From: Deltaproteobacteria bacterium
Lineage (GTDB): Bacteria; Desulfobacterota; Deferrisomatia; Deferrisomatales; BM512
Assembly (NCBI GenBank): GCA_002869015.1
Contig: PKTT01000023.1
Location: forward strand, 1-64,000
Direction of reading: 5' to 3'
Length of the DNA stretch: 64,000 nucleotides
Shown here piece after piece: positions 7,912 through 15,696 of this stretch (position 1 is its first letter; the number at the start of each line of letters is the position of its first letter). Below the pieces are notes generated by a model, which made no database searches, was not told the origin of the DNA, and worked only from the letters and a program-made list of their open reading frames with translations. A program made the translations under genes and the position numbers.

Positions 7912-8535
7912 ATGAGGGTGCTAATCGTCGAAGACAATACTGCGTTGAGGGAAAGCCTTGTTATGCTGCTCTCCGGTGAAGATGATTTTGAGATAACCGG
8001 CAGCTATGGAACAGCCGAGGAGGCGATGGAGGCCATGGCTGAGGAGCCGCCTGATATCCTCCTGGTGGACCTTGGTCTGCCCGGGATGTCGGGCACGGAC
8101 CTGATTAAGTGGGTCAAGGAAAACGCTTCTGATGTGGATATAATGGTTCACACCATCTTCGATGACCGCGACAACGTCTTTTCCGCCATAAAAGCGGGAG
8201 CATCCAGCTACATCCTTAAGGGTGCCAAGCCACGCGAGCTTGTGGAGGCAATTCTGGACCTGCGCTCAGGCGGCGCGCCGATGAGTCCTAAAATTGCGCG
8301 GGCTGTGATAGGTGAGTTCCAGGAGGTAAAGGTTCACAATGATTTTCTTCTTACGGTCAGGGAGAAGGAGGTCCTCGTAGGGCTTGAGCGCGGCCTTACC
8401 TATAAAGAGTTGGCTGAACGCATGAATGTTAGCCACCATACTGTTCATACCCACATAAAACATATCTATGAGAAGCTTCAGGCAAAGGGCAGGCGAGAAG
8501 CGCTCTCAAAAGCCAAAAACAAGGGCATAATTTAG
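7912..8535 (+). CDS. NarL/FixJ-type response regulator
   Basis: 207 residues: receiver domain (1-120) with acidic pair E7/D8, phospho-acceptor Asp53 (ILLVDLGLPG) and a conserved Lys (YILKGAKP), then a LuxR-type helix-turn-helix (about 140-205; LTVREKEVLVGLERGLTYKELAERM, shown here in parts: KEVLVGLERG and NVSHHTVHTHIKHIYEKL). It begins one base after the histidine kinase stop codon, so the two form a cognate pair. Targets are not visible; the porin with a sigma-54-type promoter is not an obvious target because NarL-type regulators act with sigma-70. Confidence 0.9.
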   Translation: MRVLIVEDNTALRESLVMLLSGEDDFEITGSYGTAEEAMEAMAEEPPDILLVDLGLPGMSGTDLIKWVKENASDVDIMVHTIFDDRDNVFSAIKAGASSYILKGAKPRELVEAILDLRSGGAPMSPKIARAVIGEFQEVKVHNDFLLTVREKEVLVGLERGLTYKELAERMNVSHHTVHTHIKHIYEKLQAKGRREALSKAKNKGII

Positions 8536-8681
8536 AGGCTAAGCTCTCCCCCAACCCAAAAATCAACAAAATATACCCGAAATATACCCAACCCCGGGTA
8601 TGGTTTGGCACCCTCCTATTCGTTTACCATGAAAAATACGAGAAGGCGTGCCTAGTTAATACCGGTTTTAGGAGGAATATT

Positions 8682-8774
8682 TTGAGGTTGAGCCTATCCG
8701 AATCTCTCTTCGTTACTGTATCACTAGTGATATTCGTTGGCGCGAGCTATCTCCTCCTCAATCCGCCGGGATAA
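8682..8774 (+). CDS. 30-residue single-pass membrane microprotein
   Basis: A TTG-initiated frame encodes 30 residues: MRLSLSESLF, then a hydrophobic stretch of about 17 residues (VTVSLVIFVGASYLLL), then NPPG and a TAA stop. The ribosome site is strong: TTTTAGGAGGAATAT sits directly before the TTG. The shape (short polar N-terminus, one transmembrane helix, proline at the end) is like KdpF or other small subunits of membrane complexes, but no partner gene such as kdpA lies nearby. It stands alone between a two-component pair and a structured intergenic stretch. It could be a leader peptide for the downstream RNA rather than a functional protein. Confidence 0.5.
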   Translation: MRLSLSESLFVTVSLVIFVGASYLLLNPPG

Positions 8775-8794
8775 ATATCTTCAAGGATTTTGCC

Positions 8795-8945
8795 GCGGCA
8801 AATGCTGCAACCGGAGGGGATTGGCCCACCTAGAAGTGTGGCGAAGGCGTGGCGGCGGGTGAATCCCGTCGCTATGCCGGGCCAGCCGCGGCATAGCAGG
8901 GTCGAAAAAAGTACGAGGTGAGCGCACCTGCTTTCGTTTACCTCA
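8795..8945 (+). ncRNA. Candidate structured RNA of unknown class
   Basis: This GC-rich non-coding stretch has several adjoining hairpins: GCGGCGGG/CCCGTCGC (about 8851-8872, 5-base loop, one G-U pair), a perfect 9-bp stem GCTATGCCG/CGGCATAGC with a 9-base loop directly after it, and AGGTG/CACCT further on. A rho-independent terminator follows at 8952. The pattern fits a small RNA or a leader RNA ending in a terminator. It does not match the cobalamin, c-di-GMP, glycine, Moco, FMN, SRP, 6S, tmRNA or RNase P cores as I know them. Confidence 0.4.
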
Positions 8946-8951
8946 AATTAG

Positions 8952-8985
8952 CCCCCATTCGCGGCTGTGATTGGGGGTGTTTTTT
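8952..8985 (+). terminator. Rho-independent terminator
   Basis: CCCCCA pairs with TTGGGGG around a 13-base loop and is followed by TGTTTTTTAT. It terminates transcription coming through the microprotein and the structured region. On the minus strand there is no T-run beside it. Confidence 0.7.
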
Positions 8986-9005
8986 ATCAAAAGTAGCCGC
9001 GCTCT

Positions 9006-9482
9006 TTAGCCTCCTGTTTTTGGCCTTACACCGGTCAATTTCTCAAACTTATCTACATCCATAGTTAGGTATATGCCTCTTGCTGTAGCGCAGACTTCAC
9101 CGGCTTCATCTAAAAGTTCACCCTCAAGCTCAACCTTTCTCTTCCTGTGCTCTTTTATCCGGCAGCGAAGCTCGATGGGTTTTCCCACGTAGACAGGCTT
9201 TTTAAGTTCAATGGAGAGGGAATGAGTCAGGCCGACTTTCCCTGTGGAGTGTAGGGTGCACCAACCCATAATTTCATCCAAAAGCGCGGATTGAAAGCCG
9301 CCGTGAAAGATGTTGCCAAACCCCGTCATGTGCTCGGGTGGAGTCATGATTGAACGTAGCTCCTCGGGGTCTCCACCTAGCGACTCAAAGGTAAGATGCA
9401 GGCCGAGAGGATTCTTGGGGCCACAGAAAAAACACTTCCCCTCCGGGAAGAATGACTCCAATTTTTTTGCTTTTACGGGCAT
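9006..9482 (-). CDS. PaaI/4HBT-family hotdog thioesterase
   Basis: 158 residues. The hotdog core is visible as IFHGGFQSALLDEIMGW, where the HGG loop and following acidic residue are the usual catalytic/CoA-binding signature, then HSLSIELKKPVYVGKP and ELEGELLDEAGEVCATARG. The N-terminal CFFCGPKNPLGLHL motif is typical of a subgroup of PaaI-like proteins that begin with a CxxCG...NPxGL element. It probably hydrolyses an acyl- or aryl-CoA thioester in the cytoplasm. Stand-alone gene; AGGGAG lies upstream of the ATG. The substrate cannot be deduced. Confidence 0.85.
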   Translation of the reverse strand: MPVKAKKLESFFPEGKCFFCGPKNPLGLHLTFESLGGDPEELRSIMTPPEHMTGFGNIFHGGFQSALLDEIMGWCTLHSTGKVGLTHSLSIELKKPVYVGKPIELRCRIKEHRKRKVELEGELLDEAGEVCATARGIYLTMDVDKFEKLTGVRPKTGG

Positions 9483-9680
9483 AGGATAAATCTCCCTTAT
9501 TAAATATGCGCTGAATGAATAAATTATTAGATCGAAGCGTAGCAGTCCAGCCCCTCATTTTGCCAATATGTTTGTAACGGGAAGAGGTGTGTTTGTCAGC
9601 GTTTTACCTTTTTAACCCTAAAAATGGCGCCTTGGTGTAAGATGAGAGAGTTTAAATCGAAAAGATAGGAGCCAACTTTT

Positions 9681-10883
9681 TTGAGCGCCTTGCCGAGAAA
9701 AATATTCTACCCATTTCTATTTCCAGGAGGCCTGATTTGGGCCGCAGCCATATTGCTCTTCCTCTATGGAGATGGGGCCATAGTATCTCACCCTGTCGTT
9801 TCTTGGTTGCCGATTATCGTGCTGCTTTTGAGTCTCTTTATTGGGTGGCGCTTTAACAGGGGAAAGCTGCCACTAGTAATACTGCTCGTATACGCAGCCT
9901 CTTATCTACTCGCTGAGTCCCAAAGCCTTTTAGGTGGAGACTTAAACGCTACTATTTCAATCCTGCTGCCGCTAAATTATGCGCTCCTTGCTTTTGGCTC
10001 GGAGAGAGGTTTCTTTTCACTGGCGCTCTTACTTAAAGCATCCTTCATTGTATTGCAGGCCGGTGCGGTATTGCTTCTTCACAGGGTTTTGGGAGGGGAC
10101 TTTCACAGCTACATAGCTTTTTCGCCGGTTGCACATCCTATCTTTGATGGTATTTGGATGCCGCAGCTTGGTCTGGCTGCTTTTCTCGCGACAGCAGTCC
10201 TTATGCTGCTTAGATTCCTGGCTCGAAAGACGGCTGTGGATGCCGCCTTGTTCTGGGGCATTGTATCGCTTTTTTCGGGGATGATTTATGGAGGCGCGCC
10301 TCTCTTTTTCTCGGCGGCAGCGCTGCTGCTTCTCGCGGGGCTGGTTGAGGGCTTTCACTTCCTCGCATTTAGGGATGAGCTGACCTCATTGCCTACCCGC
10401 CGCGCCTTTAACGAGACTCTTTTGAGTTGCAAAGCGCCAACTACAGTCGCCATAGCTGATATTGACCACTTCAAAAGGGTCAATTACCGCTATGGCCACG
10501 ATGTAGGCGATCAGGTTCTCAAGATGGTCTCCTCCAGACTCTCAAGGGTTGGCGGGGGAGGGAGGGCATTTCGCTACGGTGGAGAAGAGTTCGCCCTTAT
10601 ATTCCATGGATCAAAGGGTGAGAGTGCTAAAGATGAGCTTGAGGAGTTGCGTGCCGCCATCTCATCGACCCCATTTGTTTTAAGGGGAATCCTGAGGCCG
10701 ATATCCTCCTCCTCATCAAGAAACAGGAGCAAAAAAAATCCTAGGCCGCTAAGGGTAACCATTTCGATAGGTTTTTCAGAGGTAAGGGAGGGGGACCAAT
10801 CCCCTGTAGATGCGGTGACCCGTGCGGACAAGGCTCTCTACAAATCTAAAAAGGGAGGGAGAAATAGGGTTACAGGCGGTTGA
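9681..10883 (+). CDS. Membrane diguanylate cyclase (GGDEF)
   Basis: 400 residues. The first 230 hold about seven hydrophobic helices with no large soluble loop, a membrane-embedded sensor of unclassified type. The GGDEF domain follows (about 235-400) with DELTSLPTRRAFNE, DIDHFKRVNYRYGHDVGDQ and the active-site GGEEF at 300-304, so c-di-GMP synthesis is expected. The inhibitory I-site RxxD five residues before GGEEF is absent (the region reads LSRVGGGGRAFRY), so product feedback may be lost. A serine/arginine-rich insert (ISSSSSRNRSKKNPRP) lies before the last strands (VTISIGFSE). The TTG start has AGGAG nine bases upstream. Transcribed alone. Confidence 0.9.
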   Translation: MSALPRKIFYPFLFPGGLIWAAAILLFLYGDGAIVSHPVVSWLPIIVLLLSLFIGWRFNRGKLPLVILLVYAASYLLAESQSLLGGDLNATISILLPLNYALLAFGSERGFFSLALLLKASFIVLQAGAVLLLHRVLGGDFHSYIAFSPVAHPIFDGIWMPQLGLAAFLATAVLMLLRFLARKTAVDAALFWGIVSLFSGMIYGGAPLFFSAAALLLLAGLVEGFHFLAFRDELTSLPTRRAFNETLLSCKAPTTVAIADIDHFKRVNYRYGHDVGDQVLKMVSSRLSRVGGGGRAFRYGGEEFALIFHGSKGESAKDELEELRAAISSTPFVLRGILRPISSSSSRNRSKKNPRPLRVTISIGFSEVREGDQSPVDAVTRADKALYKSKKGGRNRVTGG

Positions 10884-11021
10884 GCGCCCCTTTGGCCTTT
10901 ACGAAATAGTTGTAGCTACAAAAAATTAACAATATCGTAATGTGTAATATGGGAAGTAACGTTTTTGTTTTCTCCCTTTTCGCCTCTTGACTCCCCAAAT
11001 ATCGAAATACCCTTGCTAGTA

Positions 11022-11042
11022 TTGACTAAATCAAATAGTCAA
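11022..11042. promoter_or_regulatory. Perfect inverted repeat upstream of the porin-like gene
   Basis: TTGACTA (11022-11028) and TAGTCAA (11036-11042) form a perfect inverted repeat with a 7-base AT-rich spacer, ending seven bases before the -24 element at 11049. It is likely a protein-binding site; the protein is unknown. It lies closer to the promoter than usual enhancer sites for sigma-54 activators. Confidence 0.45.
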
Positions 11043-11048
11043 ACTTTT

Positions 11049-11063
11049 TGGCACGCCCCTTGA
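11049..11063 (+). promoter_or_regulatory. Sigma-54-type (-24/-12) promoter
   Basis: TGGCACG, four bases (CCCC), then TTGA closely match the sigma-54 consensus TGGCACG-N4-TTGC, differing only in the last C. It lies 73 bases upstream of the ATG of the porin-like gene. Transcription would need an AAA+ activator, none of which is encoded in the window. Confidence 0.6.
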
Positions 11064-11135
11064 AGTAATCCTCTCCGACTGCGGCGTTAGATGATACGCC
11101 ATTAACTAACTAGACATAAACAGAGAGAGGAAAAC

Positions 11136-11852
11136 ATGAAAAGACTTAAAGTTGTAGTTGCAGCACTTTGCCTGGTTGCACTCCCGGCTATTTCTCTTGC
11201 GGAGGTCAGCCTTGGCGCTTCCATCGACTATACCAGCCGTTACATCTGGAGGGGTTTTGACTTTTACGACGATGGCCCCGGCATCCAGCCCGGCGCCTCG
11301 CTAGGCTTCTCTCCCGCAGATGGCATCGATGTCTCTCTTGGAGTATGGGCTAACTATGATGTCGATAACACAGAGGAGTGGGATGAGTTCGATTACACCC
11401 TCGACCTCTCCTACGCAGTAAGTGAGACTCTTTCGGTTTCCGGTGGCTACATATACTACGACTTCCCTGAAGCCGACACCAAGACCCAGGAGGTATACCT
11501 TGGCGCAACCTTCGCGCTTCCCGCCGATGTCGAAGGCTTCGCGACAATTTATTACGATTTTGACGAGGGCGAGGGCTACTACCTGACAGCGGGCGCCTCC
11601 TACTCGATGGAAGTAGCCGCTAATCTGGAAGGCTCACTGAGCGGCTCCGCCGGTTACATGAATTACAGTGACAGCGGCTCTTACGCCGGACTGGACGCCT
11701 TCTCCGACGTAACTGTCTCCGCCGGTCTCTCCTACGCGATAGTGGAGGGTATCAGTGCCAACTGCTCACTCAATTATGCCTATGTCCCGGACAGCGACGT
11801 CAACGAAGACAACGAGTTCTGGTACATGGTTGGTCTATCCGCTGAGATGTAA
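11136..11852 (+). CDS. TorF-type putative porin (TIGR02001-like outer-membrane protein)
   Basis: 238 residues with a clear signal peptide (MKRLKVVVAALCLVALPAIS, cleavage near SLA/EV). The mature part is acidic, rich in Gly, Tyr and Ser, and made of alternating beta strands, e.g. SLGASIDYTSRYIWRGFDF, the N-terminal signature of the family, and SLGVWANYDVDN. About ten to twelve strands suggest an outer-membrane beta-barrel. Its family has been linked to small-molecule uptake, but the substrate is unknown. GAGAGAGG precedes the ATG. The gene has its own sigma-54-type promoter and a strong terminator, so it is a single-gene unit under special control, perhaps nutrient-dependent. Confidence 0.8.
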   Translation: MKRLKVVVAALCLVALPAISLAEVSLGASIDYTSRYIWRGFDFYDDGPGIQPGASLGFSPADGIDVSLGVWANYDVDNTEEWDEFDYTLDLSYAVSETLSVSGGYIYYDFPEADTKTQEVYLGATFALPADVEGFATIYYDFDEGEGYYLTAGASYSMEVAANLEGSLSGSAGYMNYSDSGSYAGLDAFSDVTVSAGLSYAIVEGISANCSLNYAYVPDSDVNEDNEFWYMVGLSAEM

Positions 11853-11877
11853 AGACAGCTAAAACATTATAGCCAAA

Positions 11878-11935
11878 CCTCCGGCGCTGGGGCTTTTCAG
11901 TCCTCCTCACAGCCTTCGCGCCGGAGGTTTTTTTT
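11878..11935 (+). terminator. Strong rho-independent terminator of the porin-like gene
   Basis: A perfect 10-bp stem, CCTCCGGCGC (11878-11887) with GCGCCGGAGG (11918-11927), is followed by eight T residues. Confidence 0.85.
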
Positions 11936-11936
11936 C

Positions 11937-12203
11937 TTATTTCGCCCAGTGCTTCAGTATTTGGTAATCGTCGTCGGGTATATCGGCACCCCTCTTTCTC
12001 ATCTGGTTCAGGATCTCAAGCCACGCTTCGGGGGTGAAGTCTCTACCCTCCCATTTGGAGGCGCTGTGGCAAGTTGTACATCTTGCCTCCAACACCTCTT
12101 TAAAGCTCTTTTCCCCGGATGGCGCTTTGGAGCTGCCGCTGCACCCTGTAATGGCTAGAAGGGATGCGGCAACGATGGCGAAAGACATATAAAATAATTT
12201 CAT
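11937..12203 (-). CDS. Monoheme c-type cytochrome lipoprotein
   Basis: 88 residues. A lipoprotein signal peptide ends in the lipobox AITGC, so the mature protein should be lipid-anchored in the periplasm at Cys21. The heme-c motif CTTCH lies near residue 42 (ARCTTCHSASKW), and a later Met (ILNQMRKRGAD) is a likely sixth ligand. The layout CTTCH...W...M...LKHWAK resembles the small c-type domain found in many anaerobic electron-transfer proteins. It would shuttle electrons or act as a subunit of a larger complex; no partner oxidoreductase is adjacent. Confidence 0.82.
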   Translation of the reverse strand: MKLFYMSFAIVAASLLAITGCSGSSKAPSGEKSFKEVLEARCTTCHSASKWEGRDFTPEAWLEILNQMRKRGADIPDDDYQILKHWAK

Positions 12204-12302
12204 TGTTTAGCTTCTCCTTTGCCGTTGGGTTAACACGTCATCACTGAATTTTACCAGAAATTGAACCGAGTGAAGCCTTTGGAGGGGGTGCAGATGCTCC
12301 AT

Positions 12303-12338
12303 AAACAAAGAGCCCAACCTGTTCAGCAGGCTGGGCTC
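12303..12338 (-). terminator. Rho-independent terminator of hsp20
   Basis: On the minus strand GAGCCCAGCCTG pairs with CAGGTTGGGCTC (one G-U pair, 5-base loop) and is followed by TTTGTTTAT. It lies 26 bases past the hsp20 stop codon. Confidence 0.75.
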
Positions 12339-12364
12339 AATTATTTATGTTCCTGCAATTAATC

Positions 12365-12853
12365 TTATTCGATAGCTATTTTGCGCCTTTTTTCAATCAC
12401 TTCAGCGAGCTTGGGCAGAGTCAGCGTGAGGACTCCGTTCTCCATACGGGCCTGCGCCTTCTCAGCATCAATCTCGCCCGGTAGGGTGATGGTTCTCTCG
12501 AAGAGCCCCTTAAATGACTCTCTCCTGTGGTAGTGTTCGCCCTCCTGCTCCTCTTCACTCTTTCGCTCACCCTTTAAAGTTAGGGTGTTCTCCTCAATAG
12601 AGAGCTCCACATCGTCCTTGGTCATGCCCGGAAGCTCTGCGGTGAGTACAAACTCTCCTTCACGTTCCTTAAGGTCAATAGCGGGCGCGAAATTGTCGCC
12701 AGCCTCAAGGGCCCAAGCCACCGGAGACCTTCTCAGAGCTCTGCCAAAGGGGGTCACCCCATCAAAGAATGAGTCAAAAAGTTTATCTACCTCTTCGTGC
12801 ATGTGACGGAGAGGCTCAATCCTTGCTCTCGGTTCCCATTTCATAATTGCCAT
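12365..12853 (-). CDS. Hsp20/alpha-crystallin small heat-shock protein
   Basis: 162 residues. The alpha-crystallin domain (about 50-150) shows PAIDLKEREGEFVLTAELPG, MTKDDVELSIEENTLTLKGE and the closing AQARMENGVLTLTLPK, whose G-V-L-T-L-T-L-P is the family signature; a C-terminal IEKRRKIAI supplies the I-x-I type motif used in oligomer contacts. It is an ATP-independent holdase. The ORF can extend to 12871, but GAAAGGAGG lies seven bases before the ATG at 12853, which is therefore preferred. The leader contains a small inverted repeat (12877-12892). Confidence 0.92.
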   Translation of the reverse strand: MAIMKWEPRARIEPLRHMHEEVDKLFDSFFDGVTPFGRALRRSPVAWALEAGDNFAPAIDLKEREGEFVLTAELPGMTKDDVELSIEENTLTLKGERKSEEEQEGEHYHRRESFKGLFERTITLPGEIDAEKAQARMENGVLTLTLPKLAEVIEKRRKIAIE

Positions 12854-12876
12854 GACTGTGCCTCCTTTCATCTTAG

Positions 12877-12892
12877 TGCCCGTTATTGGGCA
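12877..12892. promoter_or_regulatory. Inverted repeat in the hsp20 leader
   Basis: TGCCC (12877-12881) and GGGCA (12888-12892) flank a 6-base spacer about 15 bases from the hsp20 ribosome site. It could be an operator or a leader hairpin; it is short and may be chance. Confidence 0.25.
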
Positions 12893-12962
12893 GGTTTATC
12901 ATAGTCAAAATTAAATTAACCATCATTTTTAAAGCGTCAAGTGCTAGCCATAGCCAAGCGGA

Positions 12963-12991
12963 TTGACGCTTATCTCAGGCTGTGTTGTAAT
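12963..12991 (+). promoter_or_regulatory. Sigma-70-type promoter
   Basis: TTGACG (12963-12968), a 17-base spacer and TGTAAT (12986-12991) lie 33 bases before the GTG of the exported-protein gene at 13025. Confidence 0.6.
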
Positions 12992-13024
12992 TACAAATCA
13001 TTGAAAAACTAGGGAGGTTTTAAA

Positions 13025-13666
13025 GTGAAAATCAAGGTATTTGCGGCCCTGATCGGGCTGGTCGTTTTTTCCGCATCCTCAGCATTTGCGGGGTGGACTT
13101 TCGAGCTTCAGACAGGCAGCGCATACTCCTTTCCAATGTGGATGAAAATCCAGCAGTATGGCGAGGAGGATATCGAGTTGACAGGTGAGTATGAGACCCG
13201 CCCATGGAACCACCTGGCGCCATACTATGATCTACGAGTGGGTAAATGGGATGGAGACTCGGCCTGGGAATTCGAGTCTCTTCACCATAAGGTTTTCCTC
13301 AAGAATAAGCCCGAGGAGGTTGAGGCATTCAACATCTCCCATGGCTATAATATGAATATGGTCAACAGGGCCTACAAAGTGGATGGCTTTATTTACCGTT
13401 TTGGCGGCGGCATCGTCATGACCCACCCGGAGACGACGATCCGGGGACGTGAGTGGGAGGATGAAGGCGGCGTAAACGGCTTCTACATAAGCGGAATTTG
13501 CGGTCAAGGCGCGGTGCAAAAGCGCTTTTCAATGGGCTCCAACTGGTTTTTCTCACTTGAGGCCAAGCTGACGGCAGCCGACGCTATTATTCCAGTTGCG
13601 GGCGGTGAGGCCCATGTCCCCAACGTTGCTTTGCATGGCCTCTTCGGAGTTGGTTATGACCTCTAG
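13025..13666 (+). CDS. Exported protein, probable outer-membrane beta-barrel
   Basis: 213 residues starting at GTG, with GGGAGG upstream. A signal peptide (MKIKVFAALIGLVVFSASSA, cleavage near FAG) precedes a mature part of alternating strands: WTFELQTGSAYSFPMWMKI, HLAPYYDLRVGKW, VDGFIYRFGGGIVMTHPET, FFSLEAKLTAADA, ending VALHGLFGVGYDL with an aromatic/hydrophobic C-terminus typical of barrels. I do not recognise a family; lipid A-modifying barrels such as PagL/PagP are possible by size but no catalytic signature is evident. Its stop overlaps the PAP2 phosphatase start by 11 bases, so the two are co-translated and may act on the same envelope lipids. Confidence 0.75.
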   Translation: MKIKVFAALIGLVVFSASSAFAGWTFELQTGSAYSFPMWMKIQQYGEEDIELTGEYETRPWNHLAPYYDLRVGKWDGDSAWEFESLHHKVFLKNKPEEVEAFNISHGYNMNMVNRAYKVDGFIYRFGGGIVMTHPETTIRGREWEDEGGVNGFYISGICGQGAVQKRFSMGSNWFFSLEAKLTAADAIIPVAGGEAHVPNVALHGLFGVGYDL

Positions 13667-14459
13667 CCTCATCAAGAAGACAGCATTTATACTGGCGCTC
13701 TTTGCAGCTATCCCATCCTTTGCCGCCTCTGACGAGGACCCATATTGGAGCTGGTTTATAAATGACTCATACCGGCTGGTCACATCACCTAATGAGGCAG
13801 ACGCTACGTGGTGGACAAAGGCCGCAGTAACAGTCGGCGGCGGACTCTTCTTTTATGGTGTTGATGAGGAGATAAGGGAATTCATCGGCAACAACCACTC
13901 CTCAACTGCCGAATCAATACTGGATGTTGGAGAGACCTTCGGCAACGGTCTTTATATACTTCCAGCGATGGGCATCACCGCAGGTTACGCGGCGCTCTCC
14001 GATGACGCCTATCTCATGGATACTATGAAGCTCTCCTTTGAAGCGGTAGCCCTCTCTGCGGTGGCGGTTCAGTTCGTCAAGCTAACCCTCCACAGGCATC
14101 GGCCAAACAAAGATGATGGAGCTTACAGGTGGGAGGGTCCTGACTATTTCAATTCCTCCAACGACTCCTTCCCTTCGGGCCACTCTGCGGCGGCCTTCTC
14201 TTTGGCGACGGTAATCTCCAAAAGGTATGGGGATAAAAACCCTTGGGTGTCGCCAATCGCATATGGGCTTGCGACTCTAACTCCTTTACAGCGCATGTAT
14301 GATGACAAGCACTGGGCATCGGATGTGTGGGTGGCCTCAGCCTTCGGCTACTTTTTAGGTGGAGCGCTTGTCGATTACCACTCGGAGGGGGAGGGCTTTT
14401 CTTTGATGCCTGCAATCACTGAGGATGGCCCTATGCTCACCCTTAACTGGAACTTCTAG
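13656..14459 (+). CDS. PAP2-family membrane/periplasmic phosphatase
   Basis: 267 residues from the ATG inside the end of the preceding gene. A signal peptide-like start (KKTAFILALFAAIPSFA) is followed by the three type-2 phosphatidic acid phosphatase motifs: KLTLHRHRP (KxxxxxxRP), SFPSGHSAAAF (PSGH) and LQRMYDDKHWASDV (the RxxxxxHxxxD motif). Such enzymes remove phosphates from lipids such as undecaprenyl pyrophosphate, phosphatidylglycerol phosphate or lipid A. It sits between a beta-barrel candidate and an ABC exporter, which points to envelope lipid work. The longer frame from 13596 lies within the upstream gene and is not needed. Confidence 0.88.
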   Translation: MTSSLIKKTAFILALFAAIPSFAASDEDPYWSWFINDSYRLVTSPNEADATWWTKAAVTVGGGLFFYGVDEEIREFIGNNHSSTAESILDVGETFGNGLYILPAMGITAGYAALSDDAYLMDTMKLSFEAVALSAVAVQFVKLTLHRHRPNKDDGAYRWEGPDYFNSSNDSFPSGHSAAAFSLATVISKRYGDKNPWVSPIAYGLATLTPLQRMYDDKHWASDVWVASAFGYFLGGALVDYHSEGEGFSLMPAITEDGPMLTLNWNF

Positions 14460-14487
14460 CCCCTTCGCTGTGGCTTCGTGAACGGGT

Positions 14488-15696
14488 ATGATTCTACGGA
14501 TAGCGTTAAGGAACCTACTAAGAAATAGGCGCCGGACCCTATACACCATCTCTGCGGTGGCTTTCGGACTGCTTTGCTTAATAGTATTTCAGGCCCTCAA
14601 GGTCGGGCTTCACGAGCAGATGGTTCGCTCAACGGTGGGCCTTGACGCGGGTGCCCTCCAAATACATGCCAAGGGGCACGAGGCCAACATAGCGAGCCTA
14701 CTCCCCCTTCCCGAACCTCAAGTTGTCGAGGAATTTCTAGGCAAGACTTCCGTAACAGCTTACGCACGGCGCATAAAATCTCCTGCCCTATTAATAGCCA
14801 ACGCTAAGTCCACCGCCGTTCTATTGTCAGGGGTTGAAAGGGTCCGTGAGCCCTCCGTAACCTTTATAAGTGAAAATATGGTCGCTGGAGACTATCTGGC
14901 CCCCGGTGGCTTACTGATTGGGGAAAATCTAGCTAATAGTTTGGGGGTAGGACTCGGAGATGATGTTGCGCTGATGGTGGAGGGGTGGACCGGGGCTCCC
15001 TTCATCAGAAAATTTCCCGTTAAGGGAATCTACAGAACAGCCCTCGCCACCTTCGACCTTGGACACGTTTTTATGCCATTGCCTCAGGCGCAGGAGTTTT
15101 TGCGCGCCGATGGTGTCGTGACCGAGCTTGTTGCGGCAAGCGAAGCAGGCGGCGAACTCTCTGCTGCAAATGAGGTCAGGGAAAAGCTAAATGGAGATGA
15201 CCGCTACAGTATTCGATATTGGGGTGAAATAGCCCCCGATGTGAAGCAACTCATTGACCTCAATGACTCAACGATGGCGCTCCTCATTATAATCGTCTAT
15301 TTGATAGTCGCCGTAGGGATTGTGAACACGATGTCAATGGCGGTATATGAGCGCTTCCATGAGATAGGGATACAGCTGGCTGTCGGTGATACACCACGCT
15401 CAATCTTCCTTATGATCTTGACGGAATCTGCGCTCTTGGGACTCATCGCCTCTATCTTAGGCTCTTTAATGGGGTGGCTTGCCTGCCTTTATCTGGGTAA
15501 ATATGGCGTCGATCTGACCTCCTTGACCTCTTCAAACCAGTATTTCGCGCAAAGCCATATACTAAAATCACACCTAATCTTATCCGACCTTGGCTGGGCA
15601 AATCTGCTGACAGTCACCACCGCGACACTTGCCGGGATATTCCCAGCTTTAAAAGCGGTGAGGATGGAGGTTGTGGAGGCGCTCAATCATGGGTAA
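14488..15696 (+). CDS. ABC transporter permease (LolE/MacB/FtsX type)
   Basis: 402 residues. The start MILRIALRNLLRNRRRTLY is the typical first helix of LolC/LolE-MacB permeases. A first membrane helix (about 17-37) is followed by a periplasmic MacB_PCD-like domain (to about 265) and three further helices, with the FtsX core around SMAVYERFHEIGIQLAVGDT, ending in the family's VRMEVVEALNHG. It is co-translated with the ATPase downstream (8-base overlap). The family extracts lipoproteins or exports lipids and peptides by a mechanotransmission mechanism. Only one permease is present, so it should work as a homodimer. Confidence 0.88.
   Translation: MILRIALRNLLRNRRRTLYTISAVAFGLLCLIVFQALKVGLHEQMVRSTVGLDAGALQIHAKGHEANIASLLPLPEPQVVEEFLGKTSVTAYARRIKSPALLIANAKSTAVLLSGVERVREPSVTFISENMVAGDYLAPGGLLIGENLANSLGVGLGDDVALMVEGWTGAPFIRKFPVKGIYRTALATFDLGHVFMPLPQAQEFLRADGVVTELVAASEAGGELSAANEVREKLNGDDRYSIRYWGEIAPDVKQLIDLNDSTMALLIIIVYLIVAVGIVNTMSMAVYERFHEIGIQLAVGDTPRSIFLMILTESALLGLIASILGSLMGWLACLYLGKYGVDLTSLTSSNQYFAQSHILKSHLILSDLGWANLLTVTTATLAGIFPALKAVRMEVVEALNHG

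Noticed and set aside
8605-8625. Possible sigma-54 promoter TTGGCACCCTCCTATTCG before the microprotein
   Set aside because: The -24 half fits but there is no TTGC at the right spacing, so the match is half a motif.
8795-8945. Structured region as a cobalamin, c-di-GMP, Moco or SRP RNA
   Set aside because: Conserved core sequences of these classes could not be found; left as an unknown structured candidate.
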